Source: an uncultured Eubacteriales bacterium (lineage in GTDB: Bacteria; Bacillota; Clostridia; Oscillospirales; Oscillospiraceae). Taken from it: 57,843 nucleotides of DNA. The stretch is from contig ONIG01000009.1 in assembly GCA_900317855.1 (NCBI GenBank), positions 1 through 57,843 of the forward strand, given 5' to 3'. The position numbers and the translations under genes were made by a program. The notes beneath the pieces are model-generated. The model worked only from the letters and a program-made list of their open reading frames with translations, made no database searches and was not told the DNA's origin. This document shows, piece after piece, positions 26,539-34,366 of the stretch. Each line of letters opens with the position of its first letter. Positions within the stretch are counted from its first letter, which is position 1.

Positions 26539-28968
26539 TCAGTCCCAGATTCTGGTTCTAAACGCATTCACATCCTTTTGCGTAATCGGCGCATAAGGAA
26601 TAAAGGGGATCTCCCCGGAGAATTCCACATCATCGATGATGAGACCTCGATTTGTCTGCGCCGACCAGCGCACGAAAGGATTGGTCAGCGACTGAATACT
26701 GCGCTCATCCATGCGCAGAAAAATTTTGGTGTTGAAGGCGTCACTATTGCCGTAGCCTGAAACCTGCGCTGTATACTTGGAGGACTTCACCCACCAGCCG
26801 ATAAAGTGAATCCCCTTGGCGGGCCCCGTCTCCACCAGTGTTCTGAGCACAGTTCCCTGACCATAGGGGTCGCTTTCAAATTCCCAGCGATCCATCAGAG
26901 AGCCAAACACATAGATGCTGTCCCCCTGTGTGGGCTGATCCAGCAGCTGCTGTATCGCCTCGGTAAATTGCTCTTTTTTGATTGTTTCCAAGAAAAAACC
27001 GGCGTTTTCCATCAAGGCCGCAAACTGTGGAAACCGGCGGTCATAGGGAAGCGCATCGCCGTCAAAATCACAGAACAGAAAGCGCGCATTACCTCGCGGA
27101 TGCTGCGCCGCCAGAGACGCCGCGGCGCTCTGCAGAATACCTACCGCCTGATTGCAGTCGCCGTCCGGTGTTCCAAAGACAGCGATGTTGCGGCCCGGTT
27201 CCTGCGGCAGCGGAATTTCAAGCCGTTCCCCGTCGATGGAGATTCTGTCTCCCAAAAGGGCTGCGGGGAATTTGGCGATCCTCCTCAGTCTGGCGATTTC
27301 CTCAATTCCCGCCGAGACAGTGATCCGCTTTTCACTCTCAAAAACAAATGGCGGTCTGGTATAGCTGCGCGCCTGCTCCCACATTTTGCGGCGGATGGGA
27401 CGTAGGATCTTTTCATCGGCAAAGGCAATGACAGTTTTTCGGTTCTGGGACAGTTCGCCGTAGTCCAGGTTCACCACGGATTCACGGGGTCGGACATAAG
27501 CGGCGGCGGCGTTGTTCATGGAGAGCACAGCACGCGCCTCGGATTCAGAGTTTTTCAGCGCAATACGGATGGGGATTTGGCTGAAAATACTATCTTTATT
27601 CCCGGCAAGCGCCATGTTGCCGATCAGCGTTTGAGACGCCAGAATGAAGTGAATCCCCGCCGCGCGGAAGAGCCGGACAGATTTCTCCAGTAGCTCCGCA
27701 ATCTTCTTCCCTTCTCCATATGTATCATCGCCGAACATCATCTGGAATTCGTCGATGACCACAACGATCCGGGGCATCTCAATCTCCGGGTGATGCTGGC
27801 GAAGCTCGCGTATACTTTTCGCGTTGTGCTCCTTAAGCAGCTTCATTCGGCACTGATATTCATTAAAAAGGGAGTTGAGTACGGCCACGCCGAAGCTAAC
27901 GTCGCTCTCCAGTCCAAGCGTACGCGCATGTGGCAGATAATCGTCTTGTCCGATATTGGAAAAGGCCTTGAAGGTAACGCCCTCCTTGAAGTCCAGCAAA
28001 TACATCTGCAGCTCTTTGGGCGAGTACCGCATGCAAAGGCTGTGGATGATGACGGAGATGGCGTTGGATTTGCCCTGACCGACCGCGCCGGTGATAATCA
28101 CGTTATGCCTCTGATTGACCTCGTCACCGATGGTGATCTCCATGTTGTTCACACCATATTTGCCGATGCAGAAGGTCAGCCCGTCCACACTGCTTTCGGT
28201 CCAGAGACGTTCCATATTGTGAAGTTCGGAAAAGAAGACAACCGGAAGCTGGGCCTTGTGGAGCTGAGCCAGAAACAATTCGCAGTTGCTGATGATTTTC
28301 TCAGCAGTTGGCATCGTATAGCTGACTGCACGGCCTCCGGCAACGGAGACAGAACCATCACCCGGCTCCAAGACGGTGATGTTGGGTGCGAGAGAGGAGA
28401 CCTTCAATTCGATCTCCTTGCCGCCAGAAGTCTGATAGGCAATGTAAGTTGTGGAAATTATCAAGAAAGATATCCCTGCTGCCGGACCGCTGCGCAGCAG
28501 AAGCGAGAGCAGCGAAAGGAGCTCCTGTCCTGCAAGCCCCATGTCCATCGACAGGACCACCAGCTTATAACCTTCAATAGGACGCTGTACATCCTGTCGA
28601 AAAGCAAGCAGCGAGTCCTTTCGCCCCTGAATGACGTTCTGCACAGCTCGTATCTGCTGCTGTAGGTTTTTCAGCTGCTCCAGCAGCTGCTTTTCATCAT
28701 TGACAAACTCTAAGATCTTCGACTCCCCTGCAGACAGGGCCGCAAAAGGGGCAAACACGCCGGAGAGATCCCCATCATACCCAAGCACAGACAGCTGACT
28801 GGGAGCAGTTTTCAAGATGGCCTCGCTGATAATTGTCCTGGCCAGCCTATTGACAGACGCGTCGTAGCTGTTATTGATCCAGAGATTGCCCCGGCCGATA
28901 AAATCGGCGGTCAATGCCTGAGGCGAGCCAATAGAGAGCCGGCTGTATACGTCCAGAATATTCGACAT
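26539..28968 (-). CDS. Three-lobed FtsK/EssC-like ATPase
   Basis: 809 residues from the ATG at 28968 (GGGAGG 7 bases upstream). The central lobe is an intact FtsK/SpoIIIE motor: Walker A GAVGQGKS (294-301), LDFKEG (325-330), Walker B VVVIDE (402-407) and the sensor stretch FILASQT. The N-terminal lobe (about 1-190) keeps the late part of such a fold (LVVLSMDMGLAGQELL) without a P-loop. The C-terminal lobe (about 585-800) has a degenerate loop GTPDGDCN. This one-active, two-degenerate layout recalls EssC of type VII secretion. Unlike EssC there is no FHA domain or membrane segment, so the protein should be cytosolic or recruited to the membrane by partners. Confidence 0.88.
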   Translation of the reverse strand: MSNILDVYSRLSIGSPQALTADFIGRGNLWINNSYDASVNRLARTIISEAILKTAPSQLSVLGYDGDLSGVFAPFAALSAGESKILEFVNDEKQLLEQLKNLQQQIRAVQNVIQGRKDSLLAFRQDVQRPIEGYKLVVLSMDMGLAGQELLSLLSLLLRSGPAAGISFLIISTTYIAYQTSGGKEIELKVSSLAPNITVLEPGDGSVSVAGGRAVSYTMPTAEKIISNCELFLAQLHKAQLPVVFFSELHNMERLWTESSVDGLTFCIGKYGVNNMEITIGDEVNQRHNVIITGAVGQGKSNAISVIIHSLCMRYSPKELQMYLLDFKEGVTFKAFSNIGQDDYLPHARTLGLESDVSFGVAVLNSLFNEYQCRMKLLKEHNAKSIRELRQHHPEIEMPRIVVVIDEFQMMFGDDTYGEGKKIAELLEKSVRLFRAAGIHFILASQTLIGNMALAGNKDSIFSQIPIRIALKNSESEARAVLSMNNAAAAYVRPRESVVNLDYGELSQNRKTVIAFADEKILRPIRRKMWEQARSYTRPPFVFESEKRITVSAGIEEIARLRRIAKFPAALLGDRISIDGERLEIPLPQEPGRNIAVFGTPDGDCNQAVGILQSAAASLAAQHPRGNARFLFCDFDGDALPYDRRFPQFAALMENAGFFLETIKKEQFTEAIQQLLDQPTQGDSIYVFGSLMDRWEFESDPYGQGTVLRTLVETGPAKGIHFIGWWVKSSKYTAQVSGYGNSDAFNTKIFLRMDERSIQSLTNPFVRWSAQTNRGLIIDDVEFSGEIPFIPYAPITQKDVNAFRTRIWD

Positions 28969-29066
28969 GATCATCCTCCCACTACAGGAATGCTGGCCTA
29001 TGACCGAGTTTTTCCTACGCGGAGCCTCGGGCACTGCCGCAGACGCAGATACAATAATCCGACGCT

Positions 29067-29138
29067 ATTATATAAAAGTTGAAAAAAAGTCGCCCCACAC
29101 AAAAAGGTAGTTTCCGCAACAACCTCTTTGCGTGGGGC
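29067..29138 (-). promoter_or_regulatory. Cargo-operon promoter with regulator-like element; also a terminator-like hairpin
   Basis: On the minus strand the 20-bp element ACTACCTTTTTGTGTGGGGC (29111-29092) is followed by 19 bases and TATAAT (29072-29067). An 18/20 match of this element sits at the same distance from TATAAT upstream of the sensor gene (32551-32532). An inverted copy at 29122-29138 makes a hairpin, followed on the minus strand by a T run, so the same DNA can end the regulatory operon. Confidence 0.75.
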
Positions 29139-29153
29139 ACATTTGGATTGGAT

Positions 29154-29777
29154 TTAATACCGCGGCAGGATCAGCCTTTTTTCAACGACATCCGCCACAA
29201 GCTGGACCGTGCTGCGGAAGCCGGTCTTCTGCAGGATATTCTTCACATGGTATTTCACTGTGTTCGGCGAGACATAGAGCTGTTCGGCAATCTCTTCATA
29301 GCGATAGCCCTGCGCAAGGGCGCGGATCACCTCCAGTTCTCGCGTCGTAAGCTCATCGCTGCGGGCAAGACCGATCTGAACAACAGGCGTTCGATCCGGC
29401 CAGACGAAATTGCCCTTCATGGTCCTGTCGCAGATTTCCAGCAAGCCAATGTCTCCCTGCTCCTTATACCAAAAGCTGTCGCAGCCGCAGCCCCGCGCTT
29501 TCTGCAGGAACGAGTGCTCCGGCATGGAGGACATCATGATGATTTTCACCTGCGGACAGTGCTTCTTAATTTTTGCAGCTGCCACCAATCCGGATTCGTC
29601 ATCAGCCGTACACACATCCATCAACACCAAGTCTATCCGCCCGCGCATACAGGCGATCTCAGCGTTGGCCGCATTTTCGATAGCGGCGATCACCACATAG
29701 TCCTGCGATGCGGAGAGCGTTCGCTCAAACATTTCCCGCGAAATAGCGGAATCCTCTACGATCAAAACATGGATCAT
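29154..29777 (-). CDS. NarL/LuxR-family response regulator
   Basis: 207 residues. The receiver domain (1-120) has EDS near the N terminus and the phospho-Asp in LVLMDVCTAD; the expected switch Lys appears as SFWYKEQGD. The C-terminal LuxR-type HTH (about 142-200) carries LTTRELEVIRALAQGYRYEEIAEQLYVSPNTVKYHVKNILQKTG. It follows the soluble kinase gene by 2 bases, with its ribosome site inside that gene. It is the likely binder of the shared promoter element described at 29092 and 32532. Confidence 0.93.
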   Translation of the reverse strand: MIHVLIVEDSAISREMFERTLSASQDYVVIAAIENAANAEIACMRGRIDLVLMDVCTADDESGLVAAAKIKKHCPQVKIIMMSSMPEHSFLQKARGCGCDSFWYKEQGDIGLLEICDRTMKGNFVWPDRTPVVQIGLARSDELTTRELEVIRALAQGYRYEEIAEQLYVSPNTVKYHVKNILQKTGFRSTVQLVADVVEKRLILPRY

Positions 29778-29779
29778 GG

Positions 29780-30793
29780 TTACTCCTTTGGAATGGTCAG
29801 AATCAGCGTAACGCCGTCGCTGTTGTCGATTTGCAGCTGAGCGCCCTCCTGCTCGAGCCGTCGTCGTAGGTTGCCAAGGCCTCCGCCCTCCTGAATAGGG
29901 GCTCTGCTCTTTTGGCCATTGTTGCGGATCTCCGCATGATAATAGTTGCCCTCATCCCGGATGTCTATGGTTAGGCAATCCGCGCCAGCGTGTCTCACAG
30001 CGTTGGTAAGCGCTTCCCGAACGGCAGCATAGAGAAGCAGTAAGGGTTTCCTCTCAGAAGGCTGCCGCCCGTTAAAGCGTACCTGGCAGCCAATCATCCC
30101 GGCCACCTGCACCAGTTCTTTTTCCGGCGTAGTTCGGCTGTCCACACGGGTTGAGGCCGCATTCTCCATGTTGCAGATTACATTCTCCCAGGCGGCAAAA
30201 AGCTTTCCCATTTCCGGTGCTGTGCCCCCCTCGGCGAGCGTGTTGCGGCTCATAAGCAGCAGACGGCCGAAATCATCATGAATACGGATCTTGGCCTCGA
30301 GAATTTCCTTGTCCAGATTATTCTGTACAATGTTATGCAGCAGTTCCCGCTGGCGCTCGTGCAGTCCTTCGGCCTGGGCGTTGTTCTCTCGCAAACGATT
30401 CCGGTACCGGTAGAGATCGGTAATGTCCTCAGCCTCGTATTGTATGATCGGTGCTCTGCCCAACATCAGGCTCTGCCGCCTGAATTGCCATACTTCGCCG
30501 TCAGTCAGGCTACAGAGAAAGCTTTCTTGCGCTGTATTGGGGTTCACTGTGCTGAAACCGGTCTGCTCCCCCTCGGAGGTATCCGCCAGCTTCACTGACC
30601 GCAGCTCCTGCCAAGCCCGTTCGGCGTTGGTAATCGTGTGCCCGGTGAGCCGCGCGCAGAGGTCGTTCATCTTTTTGTTGGCGAGAATGGGCCGTCCGTC
30701 CGAAGCGGCAAAGCAAAGCCCGCCCGGATACGTGTCGATCGATTCCCGGATGGCGTGGTTCAGCGTCAGGCGTCTGCGGATCGCGTCAAACAT
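29780..30793 (-). CDS. Soluble histidine kinase (HisKA_3/HATPase type)
   Basis: 337 residues with no membrane segment. A PAS-like sensor region (about 15-130, LCFAASDGRPILANKKMNDLC) leads to the HisKA_3 helix with the phospho-acceptor His in KIRIHDDFGRLLLMSR. The ATPase domain has the N-box AAVREALTNAVRHAG and the G-box GGGLGNLRRRLE. The start overlaps the stop of the membrane sensor gene by 8 bases. It should phosphorylate the LuxR-type regulator encoded next. Confidence 0.9.
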   Translation of the reverse strand: MFDAIRRRLTLNHAIRESIDTYPGGLCFAASDGRPILANKKMNDLCARLTGHTITNAERAWQELRSVKLADTSEGEQTGFSTVNPNTAQESFLCSLTDGEVWQFRRQSLMLGRAPIIQYEAEDITDLYRYRNRLRENNAQAEGLHERQRELLHNIVQNNLDKEILEAKIRIHDDFGRLLLMSRNTLAEGGTAPEMGKLFAAWENVICNMENAASTRVDSRTTPEKELVQVAGMIGCQVRFNGRQPSERKPLLLLYAAVREALTNAVRHAGADCLTIDIRDEGNYYHAEIRNNGQKSRAPIQEGGGLGNLRRRLEQEGAQLQIDNSDGVTLILTIPKE

Positions 30794-32459
30794 AGCTGGC
30801 GCCTCCTTCCGTCATGCGCACGCAGAGGGCTCCGTCCTGCAGGCTTTGATCAACCGTGCAGCAATCTGGCGGAGTCAGCTCATCCATCTCCGGCCAAATT
30901 TGCTCTGTGCCACCCGAGAGTTGAAGCAGCACGCTTACGCTCTTTGCCTTCACCGAAACTGTTTTTCCGGAAAAGCGGACAGCCTCTAAAAGCTGCTCGA
31001 GCATGTCAAAGGCATAAATCGAGAACTCTGCAGAAAAACCGCAGCCGTCCTCCCAGTCCAGAGATGCGGGTGTCCCAATCAATTTCAGCGCCGATATCAT
31101 GTCCTGAAAGCTCAGACGCAAATCTTCTCCGTTTACCTGTCCGCAATCTTTTTCGATTAGCCTCAGATTGCAGCGCCGTTTCACATAGGTTCCCAACACC
31201 ACAAGCTGGCACAACAAATCGCGGTTCTCTTCTCCGGGACGGTATTGTATCACAATCTCCCGCATGAGGCGCAGCTCTCTTCGCACCTCGCCGGTGAGCA
31301 CGTCATAAATACGGTTCTTGGCCTGGAGGCTGGCCTCTTGATCGCGGGTCTTCAGCTCCTCCATCAGCAGAACCCCTTCCTGCGCCAAGGCTTCTGCGCT
31401 TCGGTTCAGATCTTCAATTGTCGCCTGAAGGGAGGAGACGTCCTTGGTCCAAAAGAACTCTGCCCCTGTCACCCGATGGACATGCAGTTCCTTTCCGGGA
31501 GTCAAGTCCAGAAACCGCGCGTTGTGGAGTTTGCGAAGACGAGAGGTGGGAATTTCAGCCGCGTTCTTCGAAAGAAGCAGACTGTCATCCGGAAACAGCA
31601 GCTGCATTCCCACCGTAGCGTGCTCAAAGATGTCTCGGTAGTTGGAATTTACCGGTACCAGGCCAACATAGATATAGACTTCCCAGGTGAGAACTTCAGC
31701 GTAATACAGCTTGGCATACAGTTCGATCACCTCTTTCCCGGCAAGGGATGGGATGAGCTGCAGGGAGACGGCAAAGTATTCAAAGGAAAAGGCCAGCAGA
31801 AGCAGTGGCTCAAAAAGCGGCAGGGACCAGCGCAGAAACCCGTTGCGCGCCAGGGGACGGTTACGCCGAAAGATCACCAGAATCCGTGCCAACACCAACA
31901 CTAGGCCCACCCCGCACATGATGAAGGTTCCTACATAGGGGTGAAACGCCAGGTTAGGCTGTACTTCCTCCGGCACGGTATAACAGACGAAATGGCGCTG
32001 CTCATCCGTCACAAACAGATAAGTCATAATCAACACTGGCACCAACAGCAGGTACCATTTTCTTGAAAACCGATAGTTATCCGCCTGCCCCAGGCCAAGC
32101 GCGGCGTAGAAGCCTAGAAGCACCATGGGCAGCAAGGTCGCCCCCACGCAGAATCCGCTGATACGCATCAGCAGGACATTCTCTGTAAAGAAGGTATCCT
32201 GTATAAATCGGATTGATAGACCCGTAAGCATGACGAGGGCCTCCAGCAGCAAGTAAACGCGCATGCTTTTCTGCGTCACCCGCACCTGAATCGATAAGAT
32301 CCAAGCACCAATCAAAAGACAGTAGCAGGCATAAAGAATATACGTGCGCAGCCCATCGTCCGGAAGATAGCGCATGCTGAGCTGTCGATAAAGCGATACG
32401 AAAAACAGCAAAAGAAAGCCATAGATGTTATTCCGGATTTGCCTGCTCCTGACGGGCAT
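30786..32459 (-). CDS. Membrane sensor with degenerate kinase domain
   Basis: 557 residues. About seven membrane segments in the first 270 residues resemble the 7TM region of some histidine kinases. A linker follows with a PAS-like part (about 280-340), then a kinase-like tail. Where the partner kinase has RIHDDFG, this protein has RIYDVLTG, so the phospho-acceptor His is Tyr. The N-box lacks its Asn (MLEQLLEAVRFSG) and no G-box is visible. It is therefore probably a sensing pseudo-kinase that acts through the soluble kinase encoded downstream. Confidence 0.8.
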   Translation of the reverse strand: MPVRSRQIRNNIYGFLLLFFVSLYRQLSMRYLPDDGLRTYILYACYCLLIGAWILSIQVRVTQKSMRVYLLLEALVMLTGLSIRFIQDTFFTENVLLMRISGFCVGATLLPMVLLGFYAALGLGQADNYRFSRKWYLLLVPVLIMTYLFVTDEQRHFVCYTVPEEVQPNLAFHPYVGTFIMCGVGLVLVLARILVIFRRNRPLARNGFLRWSLPLFEPLLLLAFSFEYFAVSLQLIPSLAGKEVIELYAKLYYAEVLTWEVYIYVGLVPVNSNYRDIFEHATVGMQLLFPDDSLLLSKNAAEIPTSRLRKLHNARFLDLTPGKELHVHRVTGAEFFWTKDVSSLQATIEDLNRSAEALAQEGVLLMEELKTRDQEASLQAKNRIYDVLTGEVRRELRLMREIVIQYRPGEENRDLLCQLVVLGTYVKRRCNLRLIEKDCGQVNGEDLRLSFQDMISALKLIGTPASLDWEDGCGFSAEFSIYAFDMLEQLLEAVRFSGKTVSVKAKSVSVLLQLSGGTEQIWPEMDELTPPDCCTVDQSLQDGALCVRMTEGGASYV

Positions 32460-32506
32460 GCCGCAGCCCTCCTTTCTCAGCTTGACTCCAATAATATATT
32501 AAAAAG

Positions 32507-32551
32507 ATTATAACACAGCTTAATTCACTATGCCCCACACAAACAGATAGT
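32507..32551 (-). promoter_or_regulatory. Regulatory-operon promoter with shared 20-bp element
   Basis: On the minus strand ACTATCTGTTTGTGTGGGGC (32551-32532), 19 bases, TATAAT (32512-32507). It matches the element of the cargo promoter at 18 of 20 positions and at identical spacing, suggesting autoregulation by the LuxR-type regulator. Confidence 0.7.
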
Positions 32552-32737
32552 CCAAATTTATAATGCTTTTATCAGCGCTCTTTCATTTTCCGCCCTTGTC
32601 ACAAAACCACTTTTTCATTTTTGTGGCACACGTGGGAAAATGAATACCGGCAAAAAGCATTTCGATCTCATGCGAGGAAATGCTGTTGCTGGTACCCGGG
32701 AGGTTTCCAAAGGAGGGGCGGGGAGGCCTGTCTTTGG

Positions 32738-32952
32738 CACACGATCTTGCTCGCAAGGTCTAGTGTGTTATACCTTTTGTTCCGCGAGGCGGGCAAAGGG
32801 GTGATGCCGCCGTCTTGGGCAGCACACCTTTACCCGTCGAAAACGGCAGCCAAAAACTGCGAAGGCATGAGCAGAATTTGGCTGTCGTTTTCATGAAGGA
32901 AGCAAGGGCGAAATGAAATGCAGCCCGCGCTTCCGGCGGAACAAGAGGTATA
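32738..32952 (+). other. Structured non-coding element: four-way junction of nested hairpins
   Basis: In the 612-base gap 32460-33071, which holds no convincing gene. The outer stem is 32769-32785 with 32936-32952 (17 bp). Inside are three hairpins: 32788-32803/32823-32838, 32839-32854/32877-32892 (16 bp), and 32898-32903/32929-32934 with inner GGGC/GCCC. A separate hairpin precedes it (32738-32750/32753-32767). The non-Watson-Crick pairs in the long stems are G-T on the plus strand, and would be A-C on the other strand, so the plus strand is the one that folds. It is either a plus-strand RNA or a single-strand origin. Confidence 0.65.
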
Positions 32953-32993
32953 TAATTCTCCCGTCCCGCCGCAGCGACGTTTCTCAAAAAGAC

Positions 32994-33052
32994 GCTTTCA
33001 AAATGAAAGCTCGTTTCTGATTTTTCGCCCGGAGTGCTTTCAAAATGAAAGC
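32994..33052. repeat. Two copies of palindrome GCTTTCAAAATGAAAGC
   Basis: Identical 17-base palindromes at 32994-33010 and 33036-33052, 42 bases apart (four helical turns), just past the end of the sigma-like gene. Further TTTCATTTT half-motifs occur at about 32580, 32611 and 33060. They look like operators of a dimeric regulator. Confidence 0.55.
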
Positions 33053-33071
33053 ATGTCCTCTCATTTTCTCA

Positions 33072-34346
33072 TCAAACCCATCGAATGATCATGCCGCGGT
33101 CAGAGCTCTTGCGCGGTGCATTACAGGAAAAAGCGCAAGCTTTTTCGATCTGCATCGGTGCTTCCCATTCGTACCAAAACGGAACCGTCAGCTTTTTCGG
33201 GAGTGTGTCACTTCCCAACGCCTGGATCTCCCTGATCGCGCGTTTTGCGAAGGGCTGGCTCTTGATATAGTCTCCGTCTGCGAGCTTCACGATCTCAGTC
33301 TCATTTCTCAAAAAGTCAAAACGGATCTCGCCCCATTCGCCGTCGTAGTCTGCCCCATACGAGTAGACTGCGGCGGCGATTTTTTTATTTTTCTTCTCCT
33401 GCGTTTCCAGCCGCATTTGCAAAACATGAAAGACCTCATGCCCGGCCAGATGCTTCATCATCTTCTCCAGCGCCCGCTGATAAGCGCGCTCTGCGCCGCT
33501 GGCCCCGCTGCCCTCGAACAGCACGGCGAGATCTTCAAATCCGACGCGCCTTCTCCAGTCGCTGACGCGGCCGCAGGTCATGCAGATCGCGTTGTGTTTT
33601 TCCAACAGTGTCTGCTCCCGGAAACTGAGCTTTTCAAAAGCCTCCTGCACCCATTCAGTTTGAACCCAACCCCATAGGACAGAAGCGTAATCCCAGCAAT
33701 CGTCGTGACTGACGTCGGGATCGCGCTGATGGAGATTTCCGTCGGCATCTCTTTCGGCGTACGGGTAGAAATCTTCCCGGCTGCGATTCTTAATTGCCGT
33801 GGCCAGGTGCGCCTCCGCAGTCTGCTCGCTGCAATGCTCGGCCTCGGCGAAGGCCTTGACGGTCTCCCGTGTATTTTCCTGATTCTCGCGATATAGCCTG
33901 CCGGCTTTTCTGACCGACTTATATTCATCGAGACTGGCAAAGGAGCCGCCTTCCTCGTTCATCCTCTGCCCGATCATCGCGTTCTCGATGTCGTGATGCG
34001 CGTAGGTCAGAAAGCTCGCGCCGCCGTTGGGATCATAGTTCGGCAAAACCTCCAGCATGGCCCGGACGCAGGCCAGCTTATAATCGAACAGGCGATCCGG
34101 CTCGGCGTACCGAAAACCCTCTCGCAAGAGGAAGCCGCGAATGCGCCGGTTGAGCCGTTCTTCATAAGCATGCATGAAGAACGGAAAACCGTTTTCATCA
34201 CCGCAAGCGGCCATCACGATGTAATCGTTGATGTTGTCCACTTTCGGCGGATCGGGCAAGAGCTGGAAAGCCCGTTCTGCCTCCAGTATTGTGAGACCGC
34301 AGCCCTCTTCGGCGCAGAAGGGATACTTCTTTATATAGACAGTCAC
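33072..34346 (-). CDS. Element-borne sigma-70-like regulator (putative)
   Basis: 424 residues from the GTG at 34346, chosen because GGAGGT lies 6 bases upstream; the frame stays open far upstream but only shadows the next gene. NYDPNGGASFLTYAHHDIENAMIGQRM followed by SFASLDEYK resembles the region 2-3 transition of sigma factors, and VQEAFEKLSFREQTLLEKHNAICMTCGRVSDWRRR could be a region 4-like helix-turn-helix. The C-terminal 90 residues are unrecognised. I give the sigma assignment moderate weight; a replication or mobilisation regulator is the alternative. It follows the DUF6076 gene by 20 bases. Confidence 0.55.
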   Translation of the reverse strand: MTVYIKKYPFCAEEGCGLTILEAERAFQLLPDPPKVDNINDYIVMAACGDENGFPFFMHAYEERLNRRIRGFLLREGFRYAEPDRLFDYKLACVRAMLEVLPNYDPNGGASFLTYAHHDIENAMIGQRMNEEGGSFASLDEYKSVRKAGRLYRENQENTRETVKAFAEAEHCSEQTAEAHLATAIKNRSREDFYPYAERDADGNLHQRDPDVSHDDCWDYASVLWGWVQTEWVQEAFEKLSFREQTLLEKHNAICMTCGRVSDWRRRVGFEDLAVLFEGSGASGAERAYQRALEKMMKHLAGHEVFHVLQMRLETQEKKNKKIAAAVYSYGADYDGEWGEIRFDFLRNETEIVKLADGDYIKSQPFAKRAIREIQALGSDTLPKKLTVPFWYEWEAPMQIEKACAFSCNAPRKSSDRGMIIRWV

Positions 34347-34366
34347 GGTCTCACCTCCAATCGTTT

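Noticed and set aside
26539..28968. Reading the FtsK-like protein as the coupling ATPase (TcpA/VirD4) for conjugation
   Set aside because: It has three ATPase-like lobes, no membrane segment, sits in a different operon from the relaxase, and no other conjugation gene is present.
32760..32987. 75-residue open frame on the minus strand
   Set aside because: No ribosome site, unnatural composition, and it overlaps the strongly paired structured element.
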